From: Paenibacillus cisolokensis
GTDB lineage: Bacteria > Bacillota > Bacilli > Paenibacillales > Paenibacillaceae
DNA length: 42,558 nt
Assembly: GCF_018403665.1 (NCBI RefSeq)
Contig: NZ_BOVJ01000165.1
Span: forward strand, 1 to 42,558
Direction: 5' to 3'
Every line of letters starts with the position of its first letter. Position 1 is the first letter of the stretch. The notes below the pieces were generated by a model, which was given only the letters and a program-made list of their open reading frames with translations, did not search any database and had not been told where the DNA came from. The position numbers and the translations under genes were made by a program. Below are positions 1-8,640 of this stretch, piece after piece.

Positions 1-145
1 TGAACCCGCTCTATCTGTTCGTCGACGAAGGCGAGGCCCGAGCGGAGTCGCGGGCGGACTGCGGCCTACCGGTAACGCCATGACACGGCTGCGCAAGCTG
101 GAGATGGCGGGCTTCCGGCGGGCCGACAGCGGGGTGGCGTCATGA
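1..145 (+). CDS. 3' end of a CpaF/TadA-like ATPase gene (partial, probably frameshifted)
   Basis: Only the last ~48 codons are in the window, so the assignment rests on position: a gene directly upstream of tadB in a Tad/Flp locus normally encodes the CpaF/TadA assembly ATPase. One frame reads NPLYLFVDEGEA and stops at 81-83. The frame one base lower reads MTRLRKLEMAGF and stops with TGA at 143-145, overlapping the tadB ATG at 142 as ATGA. The second stop looks native because it gives the usual translational coupling. The shift between frames has the same direction as the other broken genes in this window, so one missing base between about 3 and 80 is likely. No catalytic motif is visible in this fragment, so the family call is an inference. 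Confidence 0.4.
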   Translation, partial: EPALSVRRRRRGPSGVAGGLRPTGNAMTRLRKLEMAGFRRADSGVAS

Positions 146-1061
146 ACGCCGTCAAGCGGTCCGGCCCCGCAGAGCGGCCGGCTGCGCGGCGGGAAGCCGT
201 ATATTCCGCCGTACCGGCGGGGGCGGAAAATTCCGGCCGGCCCGTGTACCGCTGGCTCGACTGGCTCGGCTTGAGCTTTCCGGAGCGGCGGGCCGCGGGG
301 AAGGACAGGGGCGGGGAAGCTCTTCCGGATTACGGCGAATATCATCTGAGCGCCGGCCGGTTTTGCTTCTTGCGCTGGCGGGCTGCGCGCTTGCGTTTGC
401 GGGAGCCTATTTATTCTACCGGTCGGTCGCGCTCTCGCTATTGTTTGCGCCGGCCGGCATGCTCTTTCCGCGTTTCAGGCGCCGGTCGCTGCAGGCCGGC
501 CGCCAGGAACGGCTGAGGCTGCAATTCAAGGAGGCGTTATTTTCGCTCACATCGTCGCTTGCGGCCGGACGCTCGGTCGAAAATGCCTTCTTCGCGGCGA
601 CGGAAGATCTCGCGCTGCTTTATCCCGATCCGCATACCGACATCCGGCGGGAGTTTGCAGCGATTTGCCACCGGTTCGAGAACGGCGAGCCGCTCGAGAG
701 CGCTCTCCGCCATTTCGCCGACCGCGCCAGGATCGATGAAATCAGCCATTTTGCCGACGTTTTCACGACCTGCAAGCGGGTGGGCGGCGATCTTGTGGAA
801 GTGATCAAGCGAACGTCGCAGCTGATCGGGGACAAGCTTGAAGTTCAGCAGGAAATTGCGGTCATGCTTGCCCGCAAGCGGTTCGAATCGCGCGTGATGA
901 TGGCCGTGCCGTTCGTATTTCTCGCTTTTCTCGGATTTGCAGCGCCCGACTATATGGAGCCGTTGTACGGCGGGTTCGGTTATGTGCTGCTGACGGCGGG
1001 TTTGGCCGTAATTTTGGCCTGCTGCTTGGCCATGATCCGCATTATGAGCATCCGGTTATGA
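142..1061 (+). CDS. tadB: TadB-like pilus assembly membrane protein (type II secretion F family), one apparent frameshift
   Basis: Inner-membrane platform protein of the Tad/Flp pilus machine, which works with TadC and the CpaF ATPase. The N-terminus (MNAVKRSGPAERP) reads from ATG 142. The rest lies one frame lower from about 363: a hydrophobic segment (LLLALAGCALAFAGAY), a second one, a cytoplasmic T2SF domain with ALFSLTSSLAAGRSVENAF and the GGDLVEVIKRTS stretch typical of TadB, then two C-terminal membrane helices. The frames join if one T is restored in the TTTT run at 361-364, giving 306 codons. The start overlaps the upstream stop, and the stop (TGA 1059-1061) overlaps the tadC ATG. A real inactivating mutation cannot be excluded from sequence alone. 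Confidence 0.85.
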
Positions 1062-2013
1062 TGCTGTGCGGCGGCCAAAGGAGATTAGCGGAAGGGGTGA
1101 GGCTTATCGCTTGGTTGTTGACGGCTGTGCTGGCCGTCATCTGGGTGCTGCTTGCGGTCGCCGCTCGTTCGCCGCAACTTGCGCAAGCGGCTGCTCGTCC
1201 GCCGCAACGAACGCAGGCGGCCGCAGCCGGGAAACCGGCAAAGGCCGGCGGTTTCGATCTGAACGAGCATGTCATGACCTTGCCCTTTATGTGGGCGCTG
1301 GAGAGTTGCCGAGGATATGAACGGATGTCATTGTGGTTGGCCGGCCGCCATCAGCAACTGTTGGTGCTTTACGGACAGGGCTGGACGCTGGAGCGGACGA
1401 AACGTTTTGTCGCGCATGCGTTCGGGAGCGGATACGGGGCGCTGGCCGGCAGCGCGGCGATAGCCGCCGCCGGAGAGGAGACGGCCATTCTCGGCCTGGG
1501 CGTCGTGCTTGCGGCGCTGTTGCCGGCCGTCCGTTTTCACGGCGTGACCGCCCGGCTGGAGAAGCGCAGGCAGGATATCGTGCTGGCGCTGCCGGATATG
1601 CTGAGCAAGCTGATGCTGCTGGTCGGCGCGGGCGAGACGGTGCAGAGCGCGCTCATGCGCTGCGGCGACGGTTTGCGGCAAGCCGGTCATCCGCTTTACG
1701 ACGAATGGGCCAGGGCGGTAAGCGCGATGCGCAACGGCGAGCCGTTCGGCAAAGCGATCGAGCAGTTCAACCGGCGCTGCGGCGTACGCGAGGTGGCCGT
1801 TTTCACGACGGTGCTGCTGCTCAATTACCGCCGCGGCGGCGATCAATTCGTTCTTGCGCTGCGCGAGCTGTCCTATACGCTCTGGGAGAAGCGCAAGTCG
1901 GCGGCGAGAGCGAGAGGGGAAGAAGCGTCCTCGAAGCTGCTTTTTCCGCTCGTCGGCATCTTTTTGTCATGATGGTGCTTGTGGCGGCCCCGGCGATGAT
2001 GCTGATGTCGTAA
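1058..2013 (+). CDS. tadC: TadC-like pilus assembly membrane protein (type II secretion F family), one apparent frameshift
   Basis: Second T2SF-domain platform protein of the Tad system. It has an N-terminal membrane helix (LIAWLLTAVLAVIWVLLAVA), an Ala/Gln/Arg-rich linker, two central hydrophobic segments, and a cytoplasmic domain with LPDMLSKLMLLVGAGETVQSA and NYRRGGDQF, as in TadC proteins. The frame ends prematurely at 1972. The frame one base lower adds the missing C-terminal helix (FVMMVLVAAPAMMLMS) and stops at 2013. Restoring one T in the five-T run at 1963-1967 gives an unbroken protein of 318 residues. The start is ATG 1058 in the ATGATG overlapping tadB. An internal start after the AAAGGAG at about 1077 is possible. 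Confidence 0.85.
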
Positions 2014-2079
2014 AAGTAATGGCAGCGGGCGGGTTGCACGAAAAATCGATTTCATGATTGCGGAAGGAGAACGTATTCG

Positions 2080-2277
2080 ATGAGAAAATGGTGGAAAGCA
2101 TGCAAGCGGCGTGCGCAATCGTTTCGGCATGCGGAGGACGGAATCGGGACGCTGGAAATTATATTGATCATTGCGGTGCTCATTATAATCGCTCTCCTGT
2201 TCAAGGATTGGATTATCGAGCTGGTCAACGATTTGATGGGCAAAGCTTCCGATAAAGCCGATGAAGTGTTTGATTAA
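2080..2277 (+). CDS. Flp1-family type IVb pilin (major pilus subunit candidate)
   Basis: A 65-residue small pilin. After a basic leader with an Arg/Lys-rich stretch comes EDGIGTLEIILIIAVLIIIAL, in which the Gly and the Glu six residues later mark a class III/type IVb prepilin cleavage region, followed by one long hydrophobic helix and a short amphipathic tail (MGKASDKADEVFD). This matches the Flp1-like pilins of Firmicute Tad loci. The ATG follows a strong GGAAGGAG site at about 2061-2068. The 3' end overlaps the next gene by 17 bp. The A24 peptidase at 6213 is the obvious processing enzyme. The pilus-subunit role is inferred from family and context. Confidence 0.85.
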   Translation: MRKWWKACKRRAQSFRHAEDGIGTLEIILIIAVLIIIALLFKDWIIELVNDLMGKASDKADEVFD

Positions 2278-2956
2278 CCGCGGCTGCCGTCTCGCCGTCC
2301 GATTTCGTCGCGACGACGGAAGCTTTGCGCTGGAAGCGGCGATGGTGATGCCGGTCATATTGACGATCGTTTTCGTCCTGCTGTTTTTCGGCCTGTATAT
2401 GTATCAGAACGTTATGCTGTACTACACCGCTTCCGCGGCCGCGGAGCAAGCGGCTTTCGGTTGGGACAATAGCAGCCGCGATCCGAAGAGCGGTCTTGCC
2501 CCGCCGGGACAATATGACGGCTTGTACTGGCGATTGGGCAATGACGACATGCTCCGGTCGTTATTCGGCATCGGGGACGCGCCCGAGAAGACCGTCGTTG
2601 TGATACCCGGGGAACCGGGAGAAGACGATCGGCTGCCGGCGCGCAAACTGCTCAGGACGGCCGGACAGATGCCGTCAGGCTACGAAGGCGATGCCGGGTA
2701 CGGACGGGAAGGGCTCCTCCGTCTGGTGGAAATAAGACTTCGCGAGCCTGTGGAATCTTCGCCCTTGGCGAAGTTCCGGCTTGAGGCCGAGCCTGCTACG
2801 CGCGCGGCGTCGGTCGTTGCGGATCCGGTCGAATTCATTCGCAGCGTCGACCTTGTCCGCTATTATGTGAACAAGTTCGGCCGGAAGCCGGAAGGTCGCA
2901 CACAGGCGGGAGAAGTGCTCTCGTCCTTGCCCGGCGCGAGGGGGGAGCGTCACTGA
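2261..2956 (+). CDS. TadE-like pseudopilin
   Basis: A protein of 231 residues with a basic N-terminus, then GSFALEAAMVMPVILTIV followed by more hydrophobic residues. The Glu five positions after Gly and the Pro in the helix are the TadE hallmark. The remaining ~170 residues form a soluble, extracytoplasmic domain with no recognised fold (acidic segment PGEPGEDDR, tail VEFIRSVDLVRYYVNKFG). TadE proteins are minor pseudopilins needed for Tad pilus assembly. The start overlaps the pilin gene by 17 bp in another frame, implying translational coupling; alternative starts inside the overlap are possible. Confidence 0.8.
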   Translation: MKCLINRGCRLAVRFRRDDGSFALEAAMVMPVILTIVFVLLFFGLYMYQNVMLYYTASAAAEQAAFGWDNSSRDPKSGLAPPGQYDGLYWRLGNDDMLRSLFGIGDAPEKTVVVIPGEPGEDDRLPARKLLRTAGQMPSGYEGDAGYGREGLLRLVEIRLREPVESSPLAKFRLEAEPATRAASVVADPVEFIRSVDLVRYYVNKFGRKPEGRTQAGEVLSSLPGARGERH

Positions 2957-5274
2957 ACCGAAAGGCGAACGGCCGGCGGATCGGCGTCGGAGGGAACGAT
3001 AGCGGGAAGAATAGCGGCGGGAAGGACGGCTATGGGAAGAATGGCGGCGGGGGAAACGACCGAGGATCGGTGACTGTGTTCCTGATCATTATAACTGCGG
3101 GCATGCTGCTGTTTACTTCGCTTCTGATCGATTTTTCGCGCATCGCCGCTTTCAACCGCAAGCTGGACGGCGCGACGCGGGCGGCGGTCCGCTCTGTGCT
3201 TGCCGCTTACGATGCGGGACTGTACGAGCGGTACGGGTTATTTGCCCGGGGCGGTACGCCGGATGACGAAATTATGGGTCCGGTGCTGGAAGACTGGCTG
3301 AACGGGCCGGACGGCGGCCATTTTCGCCTGCTCGACGCACGCCTTGTCGAATACGGCACCAACGTGTCGCAGGTGCTCGGCGATCATGACGTGTTTCGGC
3401 GCCAGGTGCTGGAAGAGATGAAATACAAGGCTCCCATCGATCTGACGCTTGAGCTGGCGTCGAAGCTCAAGCCGATGTCGGGCGCGATGAAGGAAGCGGC
3501 GGCGGCCGTCGATCTGCTGGAACGGCTGCGGAAGCTGTACGACCGGCGGGAGCAGCATTTGGCAGCCGCCATCGAAACGCAGCGCGAGGCTGCGAACGCG
3601 GCGAAGGACGCCAATCTTGACAGCCTGCTGCCGCTTCAGGGAACGGCCGGCCTTTCGCGGGATACCGTGCAGGACGTCGCGGCAGGCTATGCGCAATATA
3701 CCGCCTGGATCGCAGCGGATGCGAGCCGTGAGGAAGGAACCGAGCCTGTGTACGCCGCCGAAATTGCCGCGTACGAGCGGATGGCGCGAGCGGTCAGTCA
3801 GGAGCTGCGGCAGTCGAGTATGCAGGCGGAACAGGCGCATCGGCGCATGGAGACGCTGGCGCTGCAGGAGCTGGAGCTGGCCCGTCAGATCAACCGGGAG
3901 ATGAGCGAAACGGTCGCCCGCGCAAGAACTTCCGCCGCCGGGCGTGACAGCGGATTCGTTCGGCTCGGCGAAAGCGCGGTTCAAGGCGGCGCTGCGTCGA
4001 TTCCGGCCGGCGCGGAGGACGATCTGCGGCAAATCCGGGATACGGTCGACCAGCTGCTGCTGCCGGATGACTGGTTCGGCGAATTTCGGGAGGAGATCGT
4101 AAGCCAGGCCGCCGAGTACGCATCCTTCTACGCCGAGGCCGGCGTTTTCCAATCCAGCGTGTCGGCGGCTCTGGGAGGCTACGGCGGGGACGGCTCGGCG
4201 CTGCATGACGGAGCGCGCCGGCTTCAAGCTTCGTACGGCCGGTTCTATGAGAAGTATATTCGACCGGGTACCGTTATCGCGGCACGCGAGCGGGCGCTGC
4301 AAAGCTCGAAGCAGGTCAGCCGGGAGGCCAAACGGAAACAGGCCGAAGCCGACGAGATGTGGAAGCGGGTGCGCGGCGTTCTGCATCAGCTCCGGGCGGA
4401 TCCCGGGACGGAGGAGCAGCGGGAGGAGTTCCGGTTGCTGGAGCAGGCGTACCGCAGCAATCTCGCGTTCAACGAAGCGGCCGCAGGGTCGCCGCCAGAA
4501 GCGGCGGGGCTGCCCGAAGAAGCGGGCGATATGTCCGGAGATGCGGCCGGCCTGTCGGAAGGCTTGTTCGGCAGTATGGCCGACATGCTGGAGCATGTTC
4601 GCGACCCGTTGTATATAGGCGAATATACGATCCAGCGCTTCTCGACGTTCGATCCCCGGAACTTTACAGGCTTCCTTGGGGTAACCGGTCCGGGGGAAGA
4701 AGCGGACGATGCTGCGGCGGATTCGGGAGGACTGGCGGAAGCGTTCAATCTTGGCAATCAGGAAGCGGAGTATATTTTATACGGGTTTCACGATCCGGTC
4801 GCGAATATCGCTGCGGCATACGGCGAATTGTTCGCGTTCCGGTTGGCGATACGGACGATGGAAGGGCTGATCGTGAACAAGTCGCTTGCGCATCCGCTCC
4901 TTATTTTGCCGGCTGCGCTGTTGTATGGGTTGAAGATGGCGGTGGAGGACATGATTTCGTTTGCCCGGGAAGGGGCCGCTCCGCTTTCCAAATACGTGCC
5001 GGTACGTTTGACGTATGCCGATTATTTGCGCCTGTTTATGCTTCTGCACGGCGGCGACGCCGGACGGCTTTCGCGCATGATCGCCGTTATCGAGCGGAAT
5101 ACCGGAACGGATTTGTCGCTTACCCCGGCAGGCGTATCCGGAGAAGTGCGGGCTTCGGTCAATCTGTGGTTTTTGCCGGGCCTGATGAGAACTGTTAACC
5201 GTTTGGGAGTACTGGAAGGAAAGGTTGCCGGAAACCGATATGAGACATCCAAAACGATCGGCTGGTCCTATTGA
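2953..5274 (+). CDS. Large TadG-like protein of the Tad locus (TadE/G N-terminus, long helical ectodomain)
   Basis: The conserved part begins GSVTVFLIIITAGMLLFT, a TadE/TadG-type membrane anchor. About 700 extracytoplasmic residues follow, dominated by charged, Ala/Glu/Gln-rich helical sequence that looks coiled-coil, especially roughly residues 140-450 counted from the GTG. A less charged C-terminal domain has a hydrophobic helix (LLILPAALLYGLKMAVEDMIS). Only GTG 3070 is a standard start, but it lies inside the conserved anchor motif and has no clear ribosome site. The frame stays open back to CTG 2953, which has GGGGGAG at a good distance and overlaps the TadE stop. The extra 39 codons are Gly/Asn/Lys-rich. 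I prefer the longer form (773 residues), with 3070 as the conservative alternative. Confidence 0.7.
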   Translation: MNRKANGRRIGVGGNDSGKNSGGKDGYGKNGGGGNDRGSVTVFLIIITAGMLLFTSLLIDFSRIAAFNRKLDGATRAAVRSVLAAYDAGLYERYGLFARGGTPDDEIMGPVLEDWLNGPDGGHFRLLDARLVEYGTNVSQVLGDHDVFRRQVLEEMKYKAPIDLTLELASKLKPMSGAMKEAAAAVDLLERLRKLYDRREQHLAAAIETQREAANAAKDANLDSLLPLQGTAGLSRDTVQDVAAGYAQYTAWIAADASREEGTEPVYAAEIAAYERMARAVSQELRQSSMQAEQAHRRMETLALQELELARQINREMSETVARARTSAAGRDSGFVRLGESAVQGGAASIPAGAEDDLRQIRDTVDQLLLPDDWFGEFREEIVSQAAEYASFYAEAGVFQSSVSAALGGYGGDGSALHDGARRLQASYGRFYEKYIRPGTVIAARERALQSSKQVSREAKRKQAEADEMWKRVRGVLHQLRADPGTEEQREEFRLLEQAYRSNLAFNEAAAGSPPEAAGLPEEAGDMSGDAAGLSEGLFGSMADMLEHVRDPLYIGEYTIQRFSTFDPRNFTGFLGVTGPGEEADDAAADSGGLAEAFNLGNQEAEYILYGFHDPVANIAAAYGELFAFRLAIRTMEGLIVNKSLAHPLLILPAALLYGLKMAVEDMISFAREGAAPLSKYVPVRLTYADYLRLFMLLHGGDAGRLSRMIAVIERNTGTDLSLTPAGVSGEVRASVNLWFLPGLMRTVNRLGVLEGKVAGNRYETSKTIGWSY

Positions 5275-6198
5275 CGGGCTGCGGGGAGAAAAGGGCGGCA
5301 TTTCGGTGGAAGCGTCGCTCGCGATGCCGTTGTTTCTGCTGCTTGTCCTCTTCCTGGTATGCGTCGTCAAGCTGTCCGCCGTGCAGATGGCGCTGCAGTC
5401 CGCCGTTTCGCAGACGGTGCGTCAGGCGGCGGCGACGATGTACGCCGCCTATCTGGCGGCGGACGCGGCCGATTCCGATAACGAGGCGGTCAACATGCCG
5501 ATGGCGGACTGGCCCGACGCCGCTGCCGAAATCGCCGGCTGGCTGCCGGAGCCAGCCGGCTCCGTCATATCGGCGGCGATGAAAGGAGACTGGGGACCGG
5601 CCCGGGATTTAGCGGCGACGGAGCTCGGCAGGGAGGCGATCGAGCCGCTCATTCGGCGGTTTGCCGACGCGGCGGAGCTTGAGCCGGAGCGGGTCCGGTT
5701 GAGCCGGCTTTCGCTGCCCGATCTGAACGATCGGCGGGACGCTTATTTGCGATTGGAAGTATCGTACGAATTTCCGATCAAAGTTCCGTTTCTTAACCGG
5801 CCTATCGTACTGAAAGAAGCGGCGGCGGAGCGGGTTTGGGTAAGCGACCCGCAGCCGGCGATGTACGGCGGCGGCCAGGAGGAAGGGCAAAGCGCGCCGC
5901 TGCAGATCGTGTCGATCGAACCGAATCCGCTCAGGCCGGGCCGAAAAGCGCGCGTCGTCGCGAGAACGGAGCCGGGCGGCCAGGTCTCGCTCGAAGTGAA
6001 CTACAAAAGCGGACGCAGCAAGGCGAAAATTTGGGCGATGCTGCCGCGAATGCGGACGGATTGGTCGAATGGACATGGCATGTTTCAGGCAACACGACGC
6101 CGGGGGTTTGGGAACTGACAGTAAAAAACGCCGCCGGGGCGAGCGTTTCCATGCATTTTGTCGTAGCGAAATCCGGAACGGCCCCGGATAACGGATAA
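5240..6198 (+). CDS. Second TadE-like pseudopilin, one apparent frameshift
   Basis: The N-terminal half has GGISVEASLAMPLFLLLVLF, the TadE pilin-like motif with its Glu and Pro, followed by an extracytoplasmic domain. The frame from ATG 5240 stops at 6118 in unrelated sequence, whereas the frame one base lower continues NLGDAAANADGLVEWTW and ends at 6198. This looks like a small beta-sandwich (WELTVKNAAGASVSMHFVV), possibly Ig-like. Restoring one A in AAAA at 6026-6029 gives 319 residues. ATG 5240 was chosen because a nearby GGAAA serves it and TTG 5225 sits directly against the Shine-Dalgarno. It overlaps the TadG-like gene by 35 bp and is followed by the prepilin peptidase gene. Confidence 0.8.
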
Positions 6199-6212
6199 GG
6201 AGGGATTTGCCG

Positions 6213-6716
6213 ATGAGCGCAGCCGCGCTGGGCGCTGCGGCTTTGATTGCCGCCGCTTTCGTCACCGATATACGTACGATGCGGATTCCGAATTTGCTGA
6301 CAGGCGCCGGTTTCCTGCTCGGTCTCGGCTATCATGGGGCAACCGCCGGCTGGAACGGAGCGGGTTCGGCGCTCGCGGGAGCGGCGGCGGGCTTCGTTCC
6401 GCTTCTCCTTCTCCATCTGATGAAAGGGATCGGCGCAGGGGACGTGAAGCTGTTCGGCGCGCTCGGAGCCTGGCTGGGCGTTTATGAAACCGCGCAACTG
6501 CTTATGTACTCCATCCTGTACGCCGGGGCGATCGGCTGCATCGTCATTGCCGCCAGCCGACCGTTTGCGCGGCGGCTATGGACGGGCATCGCGCTCTTCA
6601 TCGCGCCGGGCCGGCTCGGCATGAAGAAGGAAGTGTGGAACGGCTGGGCGGCACAAGGGCTGAAGTTTCCGTTTATGCTGGCGGTCGCGCCGGCGGCGGT
6701 TACGCTATGGTGGTGA
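6213..6716 (+). CDS. A24-type prepilin peptidase (TadV/CpaA-like)
   Basis: Membrane aspartyl protease that removes the leader of Flp and TadE-type prepilins. About 167 residues, short because it lacks the methylase domain of PilD, as is usual for TadV/CpaA. Both catalytic Asp contexts are visible: TDIRTMRIPN near the N-terminus and GAGDVKLFGALGAW in the middle. Several hydrophobic segments surround them. Start ATG 6213 is preferred over TTG 6207 because AAGGAGGG (6197-6204) is correctly spaced only for the ATG. It lies between the second TadE-like gene and the FHA gene, apparently in the same operon. Confidence 0.9.
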   Translation: MSAAALGAAALIAAAFVTDIRTMRIPNLLTGAGFLLGLGYHGATAGWNGAGSALAGAAAGFVPLLLLHLMKGIGAGDVKLFGALGAWLGVYETAQLLMYSILYAGAIGCIVIAASRPFARRLWTGIALFIAPGRLGMKKEVWNGWAAQGLKFPFMLAVAPAAVTLWW

Positions 6717-6741
6717 TCACATATGCGCAGGAGGGAAAGGA

Positions 6742-8639
6742 TTGAAATCGCTACGCATTGATTTTGCGATGAACCGGGGACATGAAATGATTGTCGATGC
6801 GGAAAACGGCATTCGCCGCAACGAACTGGACGAGATCGAGCTGAACATGCTTCAAGCCCACTCGATTCCGCGCTTGCTGCCGATGGAGTGGATCGAGCTG
6901 GACGGCTGCGTGTCGTTCCGTTACAAAACGGCGGGCAAACGGCTGCTCACGCATCGCTTTCATCTTCAGCCGCTGACGCCGGAGGAATATTACCGTCTGC
7001 TGCTCGCCATCGTGGAGACGCTTGACGATTGCAAGCATTATATGCTGAGGCCGGAAGGCTGTTTGCTGCAGGAACACTGCCTGTTCGTCGGAGAATCCGT
7101 AGACGATGTCGGCATCGCTTACTTGCCCCTGAACGATCCGAACCCGGAAAAAGGCGGAAAGGCGGGGGAACTGCTGGCGCTGGCCGTCCGCTGGACGGCC
7201 TATGTCCGGGAACCGGTCGGCATCGACCACCAACGCATTCTGCGCGAGCTTGAAGGAGGCGAATCGTGGAGCGGGCTGCGTCAGACGCTGCAGGTTATGG
7301 CTGCGCATACGGAGCAGAGCGGCAGGCATGTGCGGACCGGGGCGTCGGACGGCTGGGGCGTAGGCCGGCCGAAGATGAAAGGAAGCTATGAGTCGCTGCA
7401 TGGCTCCGCTGACGTGGCTGCAACCGATGAAGACTGGCCGTCCGGGACGCCGAAGCCGTACTTCGGCAATGGCGGATGGCCTCCCGGCGAGGAAACGCCG
7501 CATGCGGACGAAGAAAAGAACGAACGGGAGGCATCGTCCGGCAGCAAGCGAACGGTCGCCGTTGCGCTTGCCGCGCTGGCCATTGCTTTCATTTGGCGGT
7601 TCGTATACGGTTCGGCGCCCGACAGGACCGGTCTTCTGTTTTCCGGCCTGCTGACTGCCGCGACCCTCGGACTGCTGGCTGCCGTTTGGCGGAAAAACGA
7701 AGCGAGCCAAGGCGAGCGGAGTTGGCGGAGCGCGGCTTGACGGAACGTGATTTGACGGAACATGATTCGGCGGAGCGCGGCTTGACGGAACGTGATTTGA
7801 CGGAACATGATTCGGCGGAGCGTGGCTCGACGGAACGTGACTTGATGAAGCGTGATTTGATAGAACACGACTTGTTGAAACATGACTGGGCGGAGCGCGA
7901 TCCGGCGGAACGTGACGGGACGGCGCATGGCCAAGGGAATAACGGGAAGGCGGAATATGGCCCGCAGGAACGGGGACCGATGAAACGAGTGAAACGGCCG
8001 GGATGGCTGGAACATCCGGACAAGCTGGGGCAAATGGAACGTATGAAACAATTTGAACAGATGGAACAAAAGGAACAGATGGAACAAAAGCAACAAAAGC
8101 AACAAATGAAGCAAATGGGACAAATGGGACCAATGGGACCAATGGGACCAATGGAACGGGTGCCCGGACATTTCGCATGGAAGGACGCGGCAACATGGCA
8201 AGGGCGAGCGTCCGAACCGGAGATCTCGGAGCAGACGATTGCCGATCATTCCTGGGTGGCGCAAAAGGCCGATGCTTCCGCCGATGCGACGCAATGGCTC
8301 GGTACGCGCAGCCAATCCGGAGAACCGCTCGGTACATATTGGCTGGAGCGCAAGACCGGTTTTCAGGTGGAACGGCTGCCGATCATAGGAGAACTGACAC
8401 GGATCGGTCGTGCGGAGGACAGCGTGCAGGTTGTCGACCGCTCGCCGGGCATTTCGCGGATTCATCTGGAACTGGTGAACAAGAACGGGGAAGTTACCGT
8501 GAAGGATATGGGCTCGCGCAACGGCAGCACGCTGAACGGAGAGACGATGATTCCCTATAAAACATACAAGCTGCGGGAAGGGGATCTCCTGCAGCTTGCC
8601 GGGACCGGCGGTCCTGTCTATGAATTGAAAACGGGTTGA
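6742..8639 (+). CDS. DUF6382-FHA protein with repeat-expanded linker, one apparent frameshift
   Basis: TTG 6742 follows GGAGGGAAAGGA. The N-terminal ~190 residues (MKSLRIDFAMNRGHEMIV) match the DUF6382 domain found with FHA domains in Paenibacillus-type Tad loci. Two hydrophobic segments follow (TVAVALAALAIAFIWRFVYG; LLFSGLLTAATLGLLAAV). The first frame then stops at 7740. The frame one base lower reads through a pentapeptide-repeat linker, a Gln/Met-rich stretch and a C-terminal FHA domain with IGRAEDSVQVVD, ISRIHLEL and MGSRNGSTLNG (the phosphothreonine-binding Arg, Ser-x-x-His and Asn positions). Restoring one A in AAAAA at 7693-7697 gives 632 residues. FHA domains bind phosphothreonine, so a link between Ser/Thr kinase signalling and the pilus is inferred. 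The whole linker would be cytoplasmic only if the two helices form a hairpin. Confidence 0.75.
7736..7921 (+). repeat. Tandem 15-bp/45-bp coding repeats in the FHA protein linker
   Basis: A 45-bp unit encoding LTERD-LTEHD-SAERG occurs twice in near-perfect tandem (7736-7780 and 7781-7825, one base different). More diverged 15-bp units follow (STERD, LMKRD, LIEHD, LLKHD, WAERD, PAERD). In all there are about 13 pentapeptides of the form x-x-(E/K)-(R/H)-(D/G). The near identity of the first two units at the DNA level indicates a recent duplication. The product is highly charged and probably helical or disordered. Confidence 0.85.
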
Positions 8640-8640
8640 A

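Noticed and set aside
7589..8023. Long minus-strand open frames opposite the FHA linker, rich in Ser/Arg/Pro repeats
   Set aside because: They only mirror the tandem repeats of the plus-strand gene, have no ribosome site and resemble no protein family.
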